Source of the DNA: Aphis gossypii
Lineage: Eukaryota; Arthropoda; Insecta; Hemiptera; Aphididae
DNA: 64,000 nt
Direction: 5' to 3'
Assembly: GCF_020184175.1 (NCBI RefSeq)
Contig: NC_065530.1
Span: 64,271,260-64,335,259 of the forward strand
The translations under genes and the position numbers were made by a program. The notes below the pieces were generated by a model. It saw nothing but the letters and a program-made list of their open reading frames with translations. It had not been told where the DNA came from and did no database searches. This document shows, piece by piece, positions 51,661-64,000 of the stretch (the stretch's first letter is position 1; the number at the start of each line of letters is the position of its first letter).

Positions 51661-53173
51661 AATTACTGTTGTGATGACTGATGAGTGATTAATTAAATCT
51701 TTTATGTGGTATTTCGGGTGATAGAAGGACTACATAATATAGGCCTTCATGGCTTCATGACTATATGTTGTGTACATTTCTTGTAGCTTCATATATTATT
51801 AAAGCGATAATTTGAATATTAAATTTATTGGTATATTTTATGTTAAGTTACGTCATATTATATCAATACGCACGATCTACTATGAACGCAGCTGCAGCAT
51901 GATGCACAAGTCGATATTACAATAAATTTTAAGCGATGAGTAATGCTTATATTTAATTAACAAACGCGTAACGAAACAATAAACAATCGTAATTACCATT
52001 TATTTATCTCGACTGATCGTGGTAATAAATATTAAAATTTAGGGAATAGATATCAGCTATATTATATCATACCTTCAGCAATAGCGATTAGTGAACACAG
52101 TTTATCTCAAAAATCGCCTATAACGTCACGTAGGTACTAAATAAGGTACCCGCCATTATACGCGTACCAATGGCCACAGTATACCACATAAAATATTATT
52201 AGATACTATTTAATTAAAAAACAAAAACGGTCGGAACTAGAAACATTTATACACAGAAATCGGTTTTAAATTTTAATCAAATCTACCCGAGGGCATGTAT
52301 AGTGCAGTCGGAGTCCTGGGACGTACGAAAACTGTTTATTAAATAATAATAATATGATGATGATCTTTTTGTGTAATAAACGCGTCTGCATTCTACATAT
52401 ATATTTATATAATATTATAAACGTCATATTATTTTAATATGTGTATCGTCTCGAAAAAGGTGAGAGTCCAACGGCGACGTGTATTGAAAAAGTGATATTG
52501 GGGGGGAGAGATGAGAATTTAAAGAAATAATTCGACTGTAATTAATTAATATTTAATAACACATTTTAAGCGGCAGCAGATAATCGATCATCTGAAGGAC
52601 CCGACGGCGTTTGACACACAAGGGAATATTTTTATTTCGTTTTTTATATTTATTATTTTTTTAATGCATGGATACGTGTGGCATGCAAACTCGAATTTCG
52701 TGTTAATTTAACATCATATTATATATTTATACGCGAGTACGATTTGCTCTAGGCCCAACGATGCGCATCGCTTACACTTTTACACGATGTCAGGTATATC
52801 TGAGATACACATAAACATAATATTATCGAGTACTAAACATGACGTGCATCGACCGAAGAAAAGAGCAATATCCTATATTATGTAGCGTTAAATATTATAC
52901 ATGGTTTTTTGCTTCATCCATCTTCGGCCAACTATAATTTTAATATTATTTATAAATAATATCATATCGTATTATACAATAATATTATGTTCCTACGAAT
53001 CTCCACAGAATTACTCGGCTAGAAAAACCCGAATCCTGATCGCGATTCTGGTGGTAAAATAACATTGAACGATATAAATATATTATATAATATTATACTT
53101 GATAATTTATTTACACATTGCATTATAACATATATGTAATAGAAAGTATAAATCGTAGCTCGGGGGGTTTCAG

Positions 53174-53291
53174 TAGACCACCAGCTGCATGCGCGTATAT
53201 GGGATCACCAAGATCTATACGCCATCAAGTCCAGGGTCGGGGCCAACTTTACGTACATTGAGGTCACTGACCATCCCATGCCCTACGATAG
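53174..53291 (+). CDS. Internal exon with strong coding character, unknown protein
   Basis: GGGTTTCAG ends at 53173 and the exon closes at TACGATAG/GTACGT (intron from 53292). One frame is open throughout, with a codon pattern unlike its AT-rich flanks: about 70 percent of third positions are G or C. Residues include WDHQDLYAIKSRV and a possible N-glycosylation site in GANFTYIEVTDHPMPYD. The acceptor tract is poor in pyrimidines; another AG at 53157-53158 is 15 bases upstream and keeps the frame. The exon starts in phase 1, matching the end of 42653-42687, and ends in phase 2, matching the start of 62989-63101. It is either coding sequence of that gene, an alternative N-terminus, or an exon of another gene. 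I do not recognise the family. Confidence 0.55.
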
Positions 53292-56200
53292 GTACGTTTA
53301 AAAATATACATGAATATATTTACCGATCATAACGACCGTTACACTGTATAATATACGAGTTCAATTATTGAATTCGTATTAAAATTTATAGATGCGAGGT
53401 GAGGTTTAAAAGATTTTTTTTTTCGATTATTTACGGAATTTTTTTTTTTTTTTAGTTTTTCCCTTCTTTTATTTATAGAACAAAATTATACGCAAACGAC
53501 TCACTCGCTCGACCGGAATCGACGAGGACAGGTTTTTCGTCACTCCCGAGAATTCGTACGGGGTTAAAAAAAAATTCCGAATTCCCATACACGGACCCAC
53601 CGATGATGAGCTGCACGCTACCGAGGGATATAGGCTGTATGATATAATACACTACGTATACGTTTAGAGAATTAGTGATGCTTGCGTTACGGATTTTTAA
53701 ATCGTTGCCTGTTCGCATAATCCTAGTACCTATACATATAATAATACGTACCTATAGTAATAATATGATCACTCCGAGCCGCACGCGAGCGGAATTTTTT
53801 TTCCTCTATACTCGTTTTGTCGGTAAACGATGATGCATCGGGAAAACAATGAAGTGTTTTTTTTCGTCGATCGTCTTTGCAGTTATAAGCATAATAGTGC
53901 ATTGCGTACACTCCGCGTTTGTATATATTTATAATGATATATATATCGATGACGCGTGCGTCACGTCGACGCGAGTGCGCGACAGCCACAAATCAATAAT
54001 ACGACTGTACGGCAATATGTAGTGACAGATTGTCAAACCTATAATATAATATATATAATTATATCACGCGTGTATATAGCTTGTGCATATATGAATAGGA
54101 GGTACGTACGATGCCGACAATGTCGTCGTAACAAATGACTTTGGGACTGGAAGTCAATTGTCTCGGCGGCAGATAATCGTTCGCATAATATAATAATGAT
54201 AATATAAAACGTATAATATTAGGTATATATATTATGCTCACTGCCCGTAATGAAAAAATAATATATGATTGTGTATGTGGTTGTGATTGTGTTTTATAAC
54301 TATTTTTATTTTTCCGTTTCGTCGACGCGCGAATTCGTATACATATACCCGAGGACTTGTACGCGTATTTGCCGAGTAACGTGAATTAAACGTTTTGTAC
54401 TTGAATCTCTCGCTATCGTCAAATTGACGTTTAAATATACTGCATAATATACCTATATATATACAACATATAATAATCAAGTCCTTGGAAATGAAAAATT
54501 AATTTTTATTTTTTAATCTCCGAGCGGAAGAGGAGGACTATATAGTTACATCGGCGATGTATTACAATACATACGAATTCGTACACAACACGCCTCCCGT
54601 CCGATTCCCGAAATACTGAAAGTTTGAAAACTGCGACGAGTTATAAATACGTACCTAGTATATAATATTATATAAGAGAATCGCTATAGGTTGAAATAAT
54701 GTACCAATTAATTGAAGTTTTTTCGCTGCTTGACATTAAATATCTTCTGTTAATTCGATGTGCGCATATACGTGCACACATGATTTGTTCACAATTATAA
54801 GTAATTTATAAGCACGCGATAATATTGACCACATGTCGTTTTATAGACAAAAAATAAAATCATAAAATGTATATAACCTATTAACGGTGTAATGAATCCA
54901 ATAATGACATAGGGCATTGTCACAGTTCGATGGTTTACCAGCTATAAGTAGATACGACTAAATACCTGCGGCGGGACTGTGATCGTTCGGTGTGTGACGG
55001 ACGTTAAGTTTGCGGTGCGGAAGACAGATAATCATTTTCGCGTAAGATACGATATACATATATAGTATACGTATAAATATTATGTCTAAGTATATGCCAC
55101 TCGTATCCATATCCAGACAGGATTCAATCTCAAATTATCATAATATTATATCAGCATTCCACAGCCGTCCGAAAACAATCACCCCAAAACTAATTTAAAT
55201 AATATGTTATAATGTACGTGCACGTTACGGCGAAATCCTAGTGACACGGAAAATCGATTGTGGCGCTTCACCGGGTTTAAATGGTTTTATCTAACCATTA
55301 CTACGGTCCTGCTGCTTCAGCAGTAGTACATAATATTATGCAGTATATAATAAATAATAAAAAGAACGAGAATGACTACGCTGAAGATTTAGATGATGAT
55401 AATGATGATGATGACGATGAATATAAAGATACAAAAAAAAAATCTCAAGAGAAAGATATATAGTAGGACTCTGTTCGCATCTTGGCATTTCCCTCTGGTT
55501 CGTCCAAGGACGTTTTACAGCGGTAGTCGCACACGCGACCACAGCATTTCGTTTTCTTCTTCGCGGTCTTCGCTTCTGCACGCGCTCTCTAGCACGTACC
55601 ATCTCGCGTATATCCTACTTGTATAAAATATATATTACAATATAGGTACACGTGTTTTTTTTTACATAATAATATAATGTACCGATCGATTACGCAACCC
55701 GAACCCGCGACCACCACGGTACGTCGGACAAAATTAAAATATGATGAATCGTTATTAATATAATACACCTATATATTTTACTCGGTCTCGTCCCGAAATT
55801 AACGCGTCCACCCACACACTGCAGGTGGCAGAGTTGTTATTATATAATATAATATAAAATTTATCCGATGTTTATGGTGGTCTGCTATTTTTTTAGGATA
55901 TAAATTACTACTATGTCAGTGCGAGTATATACGATGTGTTAACTATAGTATACCGTGAACTATACAATGCAACGGAAATACGAGTATATTTGATATTATA
56001 TAATTATTAATAATGTTCTTGTTATAAGTTACACATTTAAAATCCGTGTAAATTGGTCAATGGTCCAGTACCAACATTCTCACCGCTTAATAAGTTACAT
56101 TTTTCATGTTTTTTCTTAATATATGCGCATTTATATTGTAATTGTACTATACCAAATATGTATTATATACATACATAGACCAACAGATGGACTACGTTTT

Positions 56201-57633
56201 TATGGTAAACAATTTTAAAAACTATTTATACGTTTACTCATTATTTATTTTTATTAAGTCATTTGTACACAGAAACAAATATTATATTCATATTATTCGT
56301 ATAAAAAAATTAAATTTATAAAATCGATTATTGGTATATACCTATTATGGGTGTATGCCATAAACATATACTATGAATAGTTTAATATTAAATACGATAT
56401 AAAAATACATTTTGAAGAGGAAAACGAGAATTTTTAATTTCAAGAAAATGATCCTGAATAGGAATTTATGAAAAAAATCGTTTTAATCGTTTCTTAACTT
56501 TTGTACTATAACGATGTATCTATTACACGGTAGGTATGGTTGATAGTCTTATGTGCGTGTATAGTGTATATTATTGCAGTGCGTATGGCCGTTGACTCGC
56601 GGGAATATCATTAAAAATTGGTTCGGTTTGTCGGTCTCGACACTATTTGAACTCCCGCGTGTAATAATAATAGTTATAATATGATCTCATGCAAAAACAA
56701 ACAAAAAAATGAAAAATGAAAATGGAGAAAAAAAATAAGAGTTAAGCAATGCGGAACGAACGCTGACGATTGGTGCTCGTGTCCATGGGAAAAAAAAAAA
56801 TAACAATACCGCTTATAAACGTACACGCGGCAAGACCACTGTTTCTATACACACACACATATACAGTATTATTATATATGTTTTAATATACCATGCGGAT
56901 TGGGTCACTGCACTTGCGTGGCGGCGGGACAACGGAAGATATCTGCACATCCTCATATAAGGAAACCCGACACCGTCATCGTTTAGTGTTTTTTTTTTCT
57001 TCTTGATCCACCCCGAGGAATTTTCTTCCCCGCCACGCGCTCATACGTTAAGTCATACAGTACTGTATTATTAGATATTGGTCGTGCAAATTTTTTATCG
57101 CTTTTTAATCGATAGGTTATTTTCAGGCTATTTATACACGATACCCAATTAATAAGCTTGAATACGCAGTTTATACGTCATGTACTATTTGCGCACTAAC
57201 AAAAATTATCATGACTCTAACCTACACTCTTCCGGTGTACAAAATATAAATATAATCGTCATCGACAAATTTTTATTTTAAGTAGTTTTCGCTTCCACGA
57301 TATCGTGTATTATTATATAATTATACGATCTAGACCTTGAAAAGTTCATTTACTTTACGTATTATTTAATATAAAACAGTTACACATAAGCATATAGAAT
57401 TGATGTTATTTGAACACGTTCATAAATTCGTTAATTTTTGGCAGAAAGTAGTTTTGTGGGCAGACAAGCCATTTTTATCTAACTTAGACAGTCGATTAGA
57501 TCGATTAGACGTAAATTAAAGAAGCAGCGACCGTTAAAAAATGATATTTATTTGGTCGTAAATTATTGACTATTTAAATTTAATACTGGCATATTATAAT
57601 AACACGATAAACAAATTTTATAAAATCAATAAT
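53292..57633. other. Probable intron, no firm exon
   Basis: Between exons at 53291 and 62989. Plus-strand frames near 53480-53670 and 55281-55463 are open; the latter encodes a low-complexity acidic run from a GAT/GAC-rich tract. The minus-strand frame 55336-55602 is Arg-rich because of GC-rich composition. None has convincing splice sites. Confidence 0.35.
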
Positions 57634-57900
57634 TTATCCATCACTGTTGAAAAGCAATAACATAATGTAACCGAAGTCCATTAACGATTGCTTTCGATTG
57701 ACACATAACCTCTCTGTATTATACATGTATAACATTAGTAAAGTATTCAGATAAATATTAAGATATTTAAAATAAAGTGTACAAATACAATAACAACAAA
57801 TAATGCACATCACCCCTCGCGGCCGTGCCAGCAGGCCATCATTGCTGTCGATGTAGTAGGTAGTGGCTAGAGCGACGTCGCGTGCTGGCCGACGAGAAAT
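57634..57900 (-). CDS. Open minus frame containing an exon-like GC-rich patch
   Basis: The minus strand is open for 88 codons from 57900 to a TAA at 57634-57636, with no ATG near its start. Its first third is a sharply GC-rich patch in AT-rich surroundings, reading RDVALATTYYIDSNDGLLAR with codons mostly ending in C or G. Splice-like sites bracket it: CGTCGGCCAG before 57884, and CGAGGG/GTGATG after 57814, giving an exon of 71 bases. The remaining frame (Cys-, Tyr-, Leu-rich) looks like intron read-through. It would be a small antisense exon within an intron of the plus-strand gene, or a relic. No product can be named. Confidence 0.3.
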   Translation of the reverse strand: MSRRPARDVALATTYYIDSNDGLLARPRGVMCIICCYCICTLYFKYLNIYLNTLLMLYMYNTERLCVNRKQSLMDFGYIMLLLFNSDG

Positions 57901-60900
57901 TTATTTTGTTCAGAATAATATATCATCTGTTTCGTATAATATTTGTTTGTAGTTCATACATAATATTCATCCGTAATCAAGCAAACTACGAAAAAATAAC
58001 AACAAAATACGAACGCTTTCCTTAGAAAAAAATCCATGGAATAATCAACTTCGTGCATAGATTTGTCTGGTTCAAATTTAATTTAATTGAATTTTTCTAT
58101 TTACAATAAATTGGTTGTCAATGTCTCTTATTCGGAAATCTAAAATTTTTTGCACGATTTTCTGTAAAAAAAATCGTAGAGCTTAATTCATTTTCATCGG
58201 ACTAAGAACACGCTTGGGTACTTTATAAATATATAATGCACGTGTACTCGTATTGTGTATGCACTGCTCTTCATATGAACACACACACGCGTAACAACAC
58301 ATTAAATAATAAATATTACCGTTTAACGTATTATTATCTCATACGATCATCACATGGTTTCAGCGTTTTTGGTGTATGCGTAATGGTAATATGTATAATA
58401 TATACGTGAAACGAGTTTTTCTATACATAAAATAGCTGGTACTATATACGGTATATGTGAGTAACATAAAATTATCGAGTCGGACGAGCTCTAACAAAAA
58501 AAAAATAAATAAATAAGTGTTTCGGCCAAAACGAAAATTTTTAATTTATTTAGTTATTTTTATTTTGCGCTAAACGAATTTACGACGACAGTACAATGAT
58601 TCGTATGCATTATAATTTATAATATTTATTATACGAAAATCTTATGATCTAGGTTATAGTATAATGTTTAATATATATTATAATGCATTATGTAAATATG
58701 GAAATTAAATTTAGCGCACGTGCTATTAACCACATGACGTGTATATAGTATATACACTATACACAATGTAATAAGTGCCACACACGTAGGAGGAGTTTCC
58801 CAGTCCCGCTACGTCACTCGATAGTGTTTCTAGCCGCAAAAAATAATTCATGATAATGTGTGCAACACTCTCGGACCTAATAATATTACTCATGTATTAA
58901 GCATTGTTATTATTTATAGTAATACTTGCAATACGTGGAAACATAATAATATGCCGCATCCTGACCTTTTAGTGCGCAATTCCATTATTTGATGTTTACG
59001 TCGATCACTCTCGGTCCTCGGATATATAAAGAGAAATAAATAAAAATTCAACCTCAGACGACGTGACGCAGACATCTGCACTATAAGTATATACGGTAAA
59101 CCTGTACAATACCCATTACCTCACCGTATAATATTATACATATAATCATCGTGTGGTCCATAATTCCTAACGTAGTTTATCGTCGTCGCCGGGAGATGGC
59201 CTAAGCACGAGACCGTCGAGATGAACCGTTGGAATAACGGGACGAATATGTCGAGAGGATAAAAAATTGAAGCCCGCACGACGTCCGCATTTTCTTTCGA
59301 GTTTCGATCGAAAATTTGTCGAATAATCACCAAAGGCAATAAATAACATTATACTACGAGTATAATATATCATCACGTTTTCGTGAGTTACGAGACTGCT
59401 TCAGTGTAACGGCGACGTAGCGATTGTTCATTCCCTATACGCTCAAACCTTTTTTCCAAAATCTATTTGTAAAATGTATAAAAAATATATTAGATACATT
59501 GAAAAATTAACACTGTGAATTCTATTGCAAAAATATGTTGCTTTTCGAATACTCCAACAACGATTTTTGAAAAAACAGAAAAGAAAAAAAAAACACTGAC
59601 AAACACTCCGATCTCCGCGTATTGACGGGTTGTCTATTTTTTGAAAACATGTCGATCTCTCACACCCTCCCCTGTTTAACGATTGTGACTTTGGATGACA
59701 TCTGTTATTAAATCATTGTTAAAATAACGATCAAAAAAAAAAGACGCGTTAAAACAAATTTAGTTTCTGTTTTCGTGAACGAATTATGTTATTCGGACGG
59801 TTACCCGCCGTAGTCGAGACGACGACCTTGCTAACCGGCCTACGGACGGCGCCTATTGAAGAAGGTATATATATATATTATACATACGGTGCACCAGCGG
59901 ATAGGAAAACGAAAGCAGAATCAATTGTCCTCCCGTAAACGGACGTTTGTCGTAACTCAGACGTAGAAAAAAATTTATCATAAAATAAAAAAAAACCATC
60001 GTATACCGCCGACGAGTGGGCTGAGCGCCGAAAACAAATGTTCTCGATATATATTACGACGGCGGTGACTAAATAGATGGTTTTTTTTAAACACATTTTG
60101 TTGTACATACGTATATACATAATATAATATGCTTAGGTACCCACGCACGCGTGTTCATCTTTACGTATGAGTACACGTGTTTAGATAATACATATAAAAT
60201 ATTATACTATTTACGACACATCTCACCCAATAAGAATTATTAAAAAAATATATGTATCTATTTATAGTACCGAAATCTTTACAACATAATGGCCATATGA
60301 ATTTATGAATTATCGTTATTTTGTGCTTTGTGGGCATCGCAATATCTAGGCTTTACGTCTCTTGATGTGATGTGGATACGTTTTGGAAATAACCACAAAA
60401 ATAGGCGTGTGCCCTATAAACGCGGTATCGAAATAATACCTACATGAAATTATTTGCATAATATTATGTTATTCGAGTTATATCATCGACTACTGGTAAT
60501 AATATTATCTAGTTTGAAAATGTTTTAAATGGCAACTTAGAAATATTATATTTTACGAATGAGATGTAAAGACGTTAAAATATATAAAATACGTTTAGTA
60601 TTATATATAAATATAATTTTAAATCCGATTTTGAATGGTACATTATATATAATGTATACGACGGTGACGAAGAGGTTCCGGTAAGACAAATATTATAGCA
60701 AAAGCATCACATCTTTGGGATTTAATAATATAATCATCATCGTTCATCTCATGCGATTTTGCACTTATATATAATTTACCCATACCTATAAACTATCACA
60801 AAAAACACACAGTCCGAGACACGCGCAATTACGTTTAAATTGAAAATATTAAGACGGATTTCCTCACATACACGAATATCCAATTTTTTTCTTCCACTCT

Positions 60901-62440
60901 TCAATATATTGTTATTATTTTTCGTTATTATATAGTTTTGTCGTCGTCGTCATCGTTATCTCCTTCGTGTGTATGTGGATATGTAGTGATATAATGTGCA
61001 ACAACAATTATAAACAACACATGTGGCGAGTTTAAGGACCTCGGTTTTTCTCGAATCATTAAAAGTAGAAAAAAAAATAATAATAAACGGACGCCCTTCT
61101 ACGTTACGTATAATAAATATTATAATATAGGTACGTGGTTTTTCTCTTAAAAAAAAAAAAATATGTTCAACGATGATATAAATAATATGATCGTATACCA
61201 GCGAGCGCGATACCAATATTATTATAGTATTAATTTTTTTTTTTTTATGTTTCGCCTCCGGACTATGATGTATTTACGGTTCACTACCGTGGATTACGCA
61301 TATACCATGTTATAACAAGAATAATATCGCATAATATTATTACTATTATTGTTGTAACAGACCGTTACCGATTGAATCGTCATCGTTATACACGTATTAT
61401 TATACCGTCGTGCCCGACGGCGGCTGACGGCTGAACTATGGTCTAGAGCAGGTCTTTTCGCGAATTCGAATTATTTATTATACGTCTGTCGACGATAATA
61501 CCATGTATGCATAATTTTTGCTTCAAAATGTAACGTATCTATTGCTTACCATACTATAATAACGAACTAAACCTTAGAGAACCAAATTAAAAAAATTAAA
61601 ATAGAATCAAGAGAAAACTGCGACGTCGACGATGGAAATTTTCATTAGTCCCGGGATACGGTTTCGTATAATACGCACGTGATTGCAATATTCATGTATG
61701 TATAATAAAAACTTTAATCATATTATAGAAATAATACTGTTATTTAACTCTCTGGCGATGTAGACAGCCCAATGAAATAAATTAAAATATCAGGGATATT
61801 TTATTAAAGTCTCTTAAATACTCAGTACAGTTACACTGTATGTCATCTTGAAAAAAATATTTATAATAGTATTAAAATACGTATTACTTTCTGTTTACAC
61901 GTATGAAACTCGAGTCAAAAAAATATGCATCTTAATGGCGACCTTTTCAATAATTACATTACACATTCTTCATACAATATAGACAATATAGTGTGATCTT
62001 TATGAATTTAGCTAGTTATAGGAAACAATTAAGCATTGAGAACCGTTCGTATAAATGGGAAATGTTTGAAATCGTCCTCGAAAGTTCGTCGGCATTTGTA
62101 ACAGCAGGAGTAGCGGTTCTTGTTATCGTTTCGCTCTGATCAAACGTAATCGTATTCACTTTATAAATAAATTCGTATAACAACAAAAAAAACGCTCGTC
62201 TCAATCGTGTTTTAATTCACAATTATTATTTTCGTGCGTACACCGTCGTCGACGCAGACACAGTATATTATGTCAGGTTCCGATAAAATATATTATATAT
62301 TAATATATATTTGTATGTATATGTTTATAAATAGATATAAACTGTCGTTAAACCCGCAGTGACTGGTTAGTCCGGTGTGTCCGCGAGATATAGTACACAT
62401 AATTTAATACCTATATATAGATGCACTTGCCTCTACTTAC
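57901..62440. other. Probable intron, no firm exon
   Basis: AT-rich with GC-richer patches near 58790, 59170-59300 and 59790-59850. The minus-strand frames at 59121-59376 overlap each other in different frames and have no splice signals. A donor-like TTCCG/GTAAGA near 60690 follows a short open patch (FEWYIIYNVYDGDEEVP) with no real acceptor. Confidence 0.35.
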
Positions 62441-62543
62441 CTGCTCAACCGCACTTACGACACGGCTTACAAGTTTCACACACACCTGTTTCAGTAGAGT
62501 TTCATACGGTCATATTGCCAGTGCGACGCTGTAGTCTCAACAG
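62441..62543 (-). other. Possible noncoding exon on minus strand (consensus donor)
   Basis: On the minus strand GGTTGAGCAG/GTAAGTAG is a textbook donor (intron from 62440). The roughly 100 bases before it are GC-richer than the flanks and have stops in all frames or nearly so, so it would be an untranslated exon; its 5' end is placed by composition only. It lies about 0.45 kb upstream of, and divergent from, the signal-peptide exon at 62989, so it could be the first exon of an antisense transcript inside the intron. The same stretch on the plus strand contains CACCTGTTTCAG, an acceptor-like sequence. Confidence 0.3.
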
Positions 62544-62988
62544 CATAATATAATAACAATAATAATAATATAATACATAACGGTATACATAGGTAACCCG
62601 CGCCGACCACCGACAGAAAAGCGCACCGTGTAGGTAACTAGGTAAGGTATATCATTAATGATTATACATAAATCACGACGACGAAAATCGTTGTAAAATC
62701 TACATAATAATATTGTTTATCATACGTTATTATAATATATAAATCGAGAAATGTCTATACGTGCGTGCGCATTCCGGTCCACCCCGAGGGACGTATGCAC
62801 GAAGTTATATTATCATCGTCTTGAGCTTATATGTGTGCATGAATTGATATTATAACGAGAATGTGATCGAAAATAGCATATACATAAATACCATTCTTCG
62901 ACCCGACATCGATACTGCACCGCAGTACATCATGTAGTTATTATTATTATTACTATATTTTAATTTTACCGTTAATTTTTTTTTTCAG

Positions 62989-63101
62989 GCAGATGAACCT
63001 AGACATGGCTCTGGGGAGTGCAGCTCCCACGAGCTTCCAACACCGCTGCGGGGTGACAACGGCTCTCATATTGATCGTCTGTGTGGCACTAACAAAGTCT
63101 G
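62989..63101 (+). CDS. Exon encoding N-terminal signal peptide, secreted or membrane protein
   Basis: A very strong acceptor (T10 tract then CAG at 62986-62988) and a near-consensus donor, AAGTCTG/GTGAGTAC (GT at 63102), bound 113 bases. ATG 62993 opens 36 codons plus one base. The N-terminus ends in a hydrophobic core, TTALILIVCVALTKS, preceded by a polar segment with HRC, as in a cleavable signal peptide; a signal anchor is the alternative. An in-frame ATG at 63005 is a possible second start. The preceding bases continue an open frame from exon 53174-53291 (phase 2), so the start at 62993 is not certain. The rest of the protein lies beyond the window. Genes with a separate signal-peptide exon behind long introns include insect neuronal Ig-domain proteins and aphid secreted effectors, but nothing here distinguishes them. 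Confidence 0.7.
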
Positions 63102-64000
63102 GTGAGTACCAGTACATTTATACATATTATTATCAGCTACTGTATTGTGCATTCAAAAAATAATTTAATAGTTGGATTTCCTGAAATCTATTATAGATTT
63201 AAAATCTTCCCTAACGCAATAATAATTATTATATTATTATATCTATACGACACCTTGCAGCGATTTCTTGGTTTTTATTTTTCTAGACAAAGTCACATTT
63301 ATGATTTTGAGGGATAAGTCTTAGCGATGTTTTTTTCGAGTATTGCCTTTTTACTTGCTGAAACAACAAAGGATAGTAAACCATTGTAAGCTTCTTTCTT
63401 TAGCGATCTAGTGAATACGCGCGGGATTAGAATAATATTTTATAATGTACGCAAAAGTGTTTGCTTGTTCGAATCTGTTCAAAATCCGCCCGCACACAAA
63501 CATCACGAAAAACCGATTTAAAAATGTATTGTTATCTCTACAGCTTACAATGTGTATATTATTATAATAAATAATAAAATACCAACCATTCGTTTGAAGT
63601 TTGTTCAAACACTTCAAACTATGATTTATATATCTACTATAGTTGCATATGAATACATGCAAAGTGTATCATATTATATACTTGTAGAAACATATTATGT
63701 TTAATTTTTGTATTGCATATCTCTTAAAGTATAGTCTAATATGTATATTGTATGTCGTGCATAAAATATATACTTATTTTTCATGTTTTAACAACTTAAT
63801 GTATGGTTTTTTTACAAATCAGCCAATTAATGTAATAAGCTTCAGATTTGTTGTTATAATGAATATTGTATAAATTTGAATAAAAAATTATACAAACGTC
63901 ATTTCGACTACAAAAATGTATTTCAAATTATATGTATTATTCATTAATATATTCTAATTTTATCTATTTAAAATAATTGAGCATGTTTTTACGTATAAAG
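63102..64000. other. Start of intron running out of the window
   Basis: Follows the donor at 63102. AT-rich, no further exon-like patch up to the window end. The frames at 63102-63317 (starting on the donor GTG) and 63408-63662 are AT-driven. Confidence 0.5.

Larger units (their letters stand above)
42688..53173. other. Probable long intron
   Basis: Between two well-formed splice sites. It contains a GC-rich patch at about 43010-43290, (ATT)n runs at 44619-44641 and 51637-51660, an (AT)n run near 49012-49029, and a plus-strand acceptor-like TTTTCTCCTCAG at 45163 followed by an open patch (PVEHLNTTTKTRINRQQQ) without a good donor. Frames at 48571-49151 and 51215-51681 are open by GC content but lack splice context. 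Confidence 0.4.

Noticed and set aside
55281..55463. Plus-strand frame with an acidic run
   Set aside because: The acidic part is a GAT/GAC low-complexity tract. The opposite strand is open too, and there are no splice signals.
55336..55602. Arg-rich minus-strand frame resembling a basic peptide
   Set aside because: Several frames over the same GC-rich bases are open; Arg richness follows from CG-rich composition.
59121..59376. Two overlapping minus-strand frames of about 70 codons
   Set aside because: Both look protein-like in different frames, which shows that appearance alone is not evidence; no splice sites at either end.
60600..60695. Short plus-strand patch ending at a GTAAGA donor
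   Set aside because: No usable acceptor and the 5' half is pure AT-driven sequence.
1..64000. CRISPR arrays, bacterial operons, ribosome binding sites, phage genes
   Set aside because: No regularly spaced repeats and no compact coding. The window is eukaryotic in every respect.

Overview
The window looks like nuclear DNA of an insect, most likely an aphid. Evidence: very AT-rich background, spliceosomal-type splice signals, long gene-poor stretches, CpG that is not depleted, GC-rich islands full of GTC/CGA-type triplet runs, and endless short motifs such as AATAATATTATT and TATAGGTAC, which I associate with aphid assemblies. A retrotransposon tail at about 3.0 kb also fits an insect. This is inference from composition; no complete gene is contained that would settle the species. 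There are no operons, ribosome binding sites, tRNAs, rRNAs or CRISPR arrays that I can see.

Layout. 0-7 kb: AT-rich, with one coding-looking minus-strand segment (669-875), a decayed non-LTR retrotransposon tail (about 3005-3088) and a MITE-like element (4147-4507). 6.8-9.1 kb is the most structured part: a GC-rich island with a possible minus-strand first coding exon (7096-7268), then a promoter-like stretch with a CCAAT motif and a strong splice donor (8461/8462), then a striking 425-bp long inverted repeat (8648-9072). 9-19 kb: AT-rich, a second MITE-like element (17183-17657) and simple repeats. 19.1-20.4 kb: a large CpG-rich, triplet-repeat-rich island that looks like a promoter and untranslated first exon. 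20-42 kb: mostly AT-rich intronic or intergenic DNA with isolated exon-like patches on both strands, a third TIR element (40557-40879) and an (ACG)12 run.

42-64 kb holds the best-supported gene: three plus-strand exon candidates (42653-42687, 53174-53291, 62989-63101) with splice signals and mutually compatible phases. The last one carries an ATG and a hydrophobic signal-peptide-like segment, then a GTGAGT donor, so the gene runs out of the right end. The two upstream exons may be 5' UTR or, since the frame stays open through all three, coding. Its first exon could be the 19-20 kb island or the 8.3-8.46 kb exon. I could not assign the protein to a family.

All exon calls come from splice motifs, codon pattern and local GC read by eye. 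Open frames of 50-90 codons occur by chance at this size, so the low confidences are meant literally.
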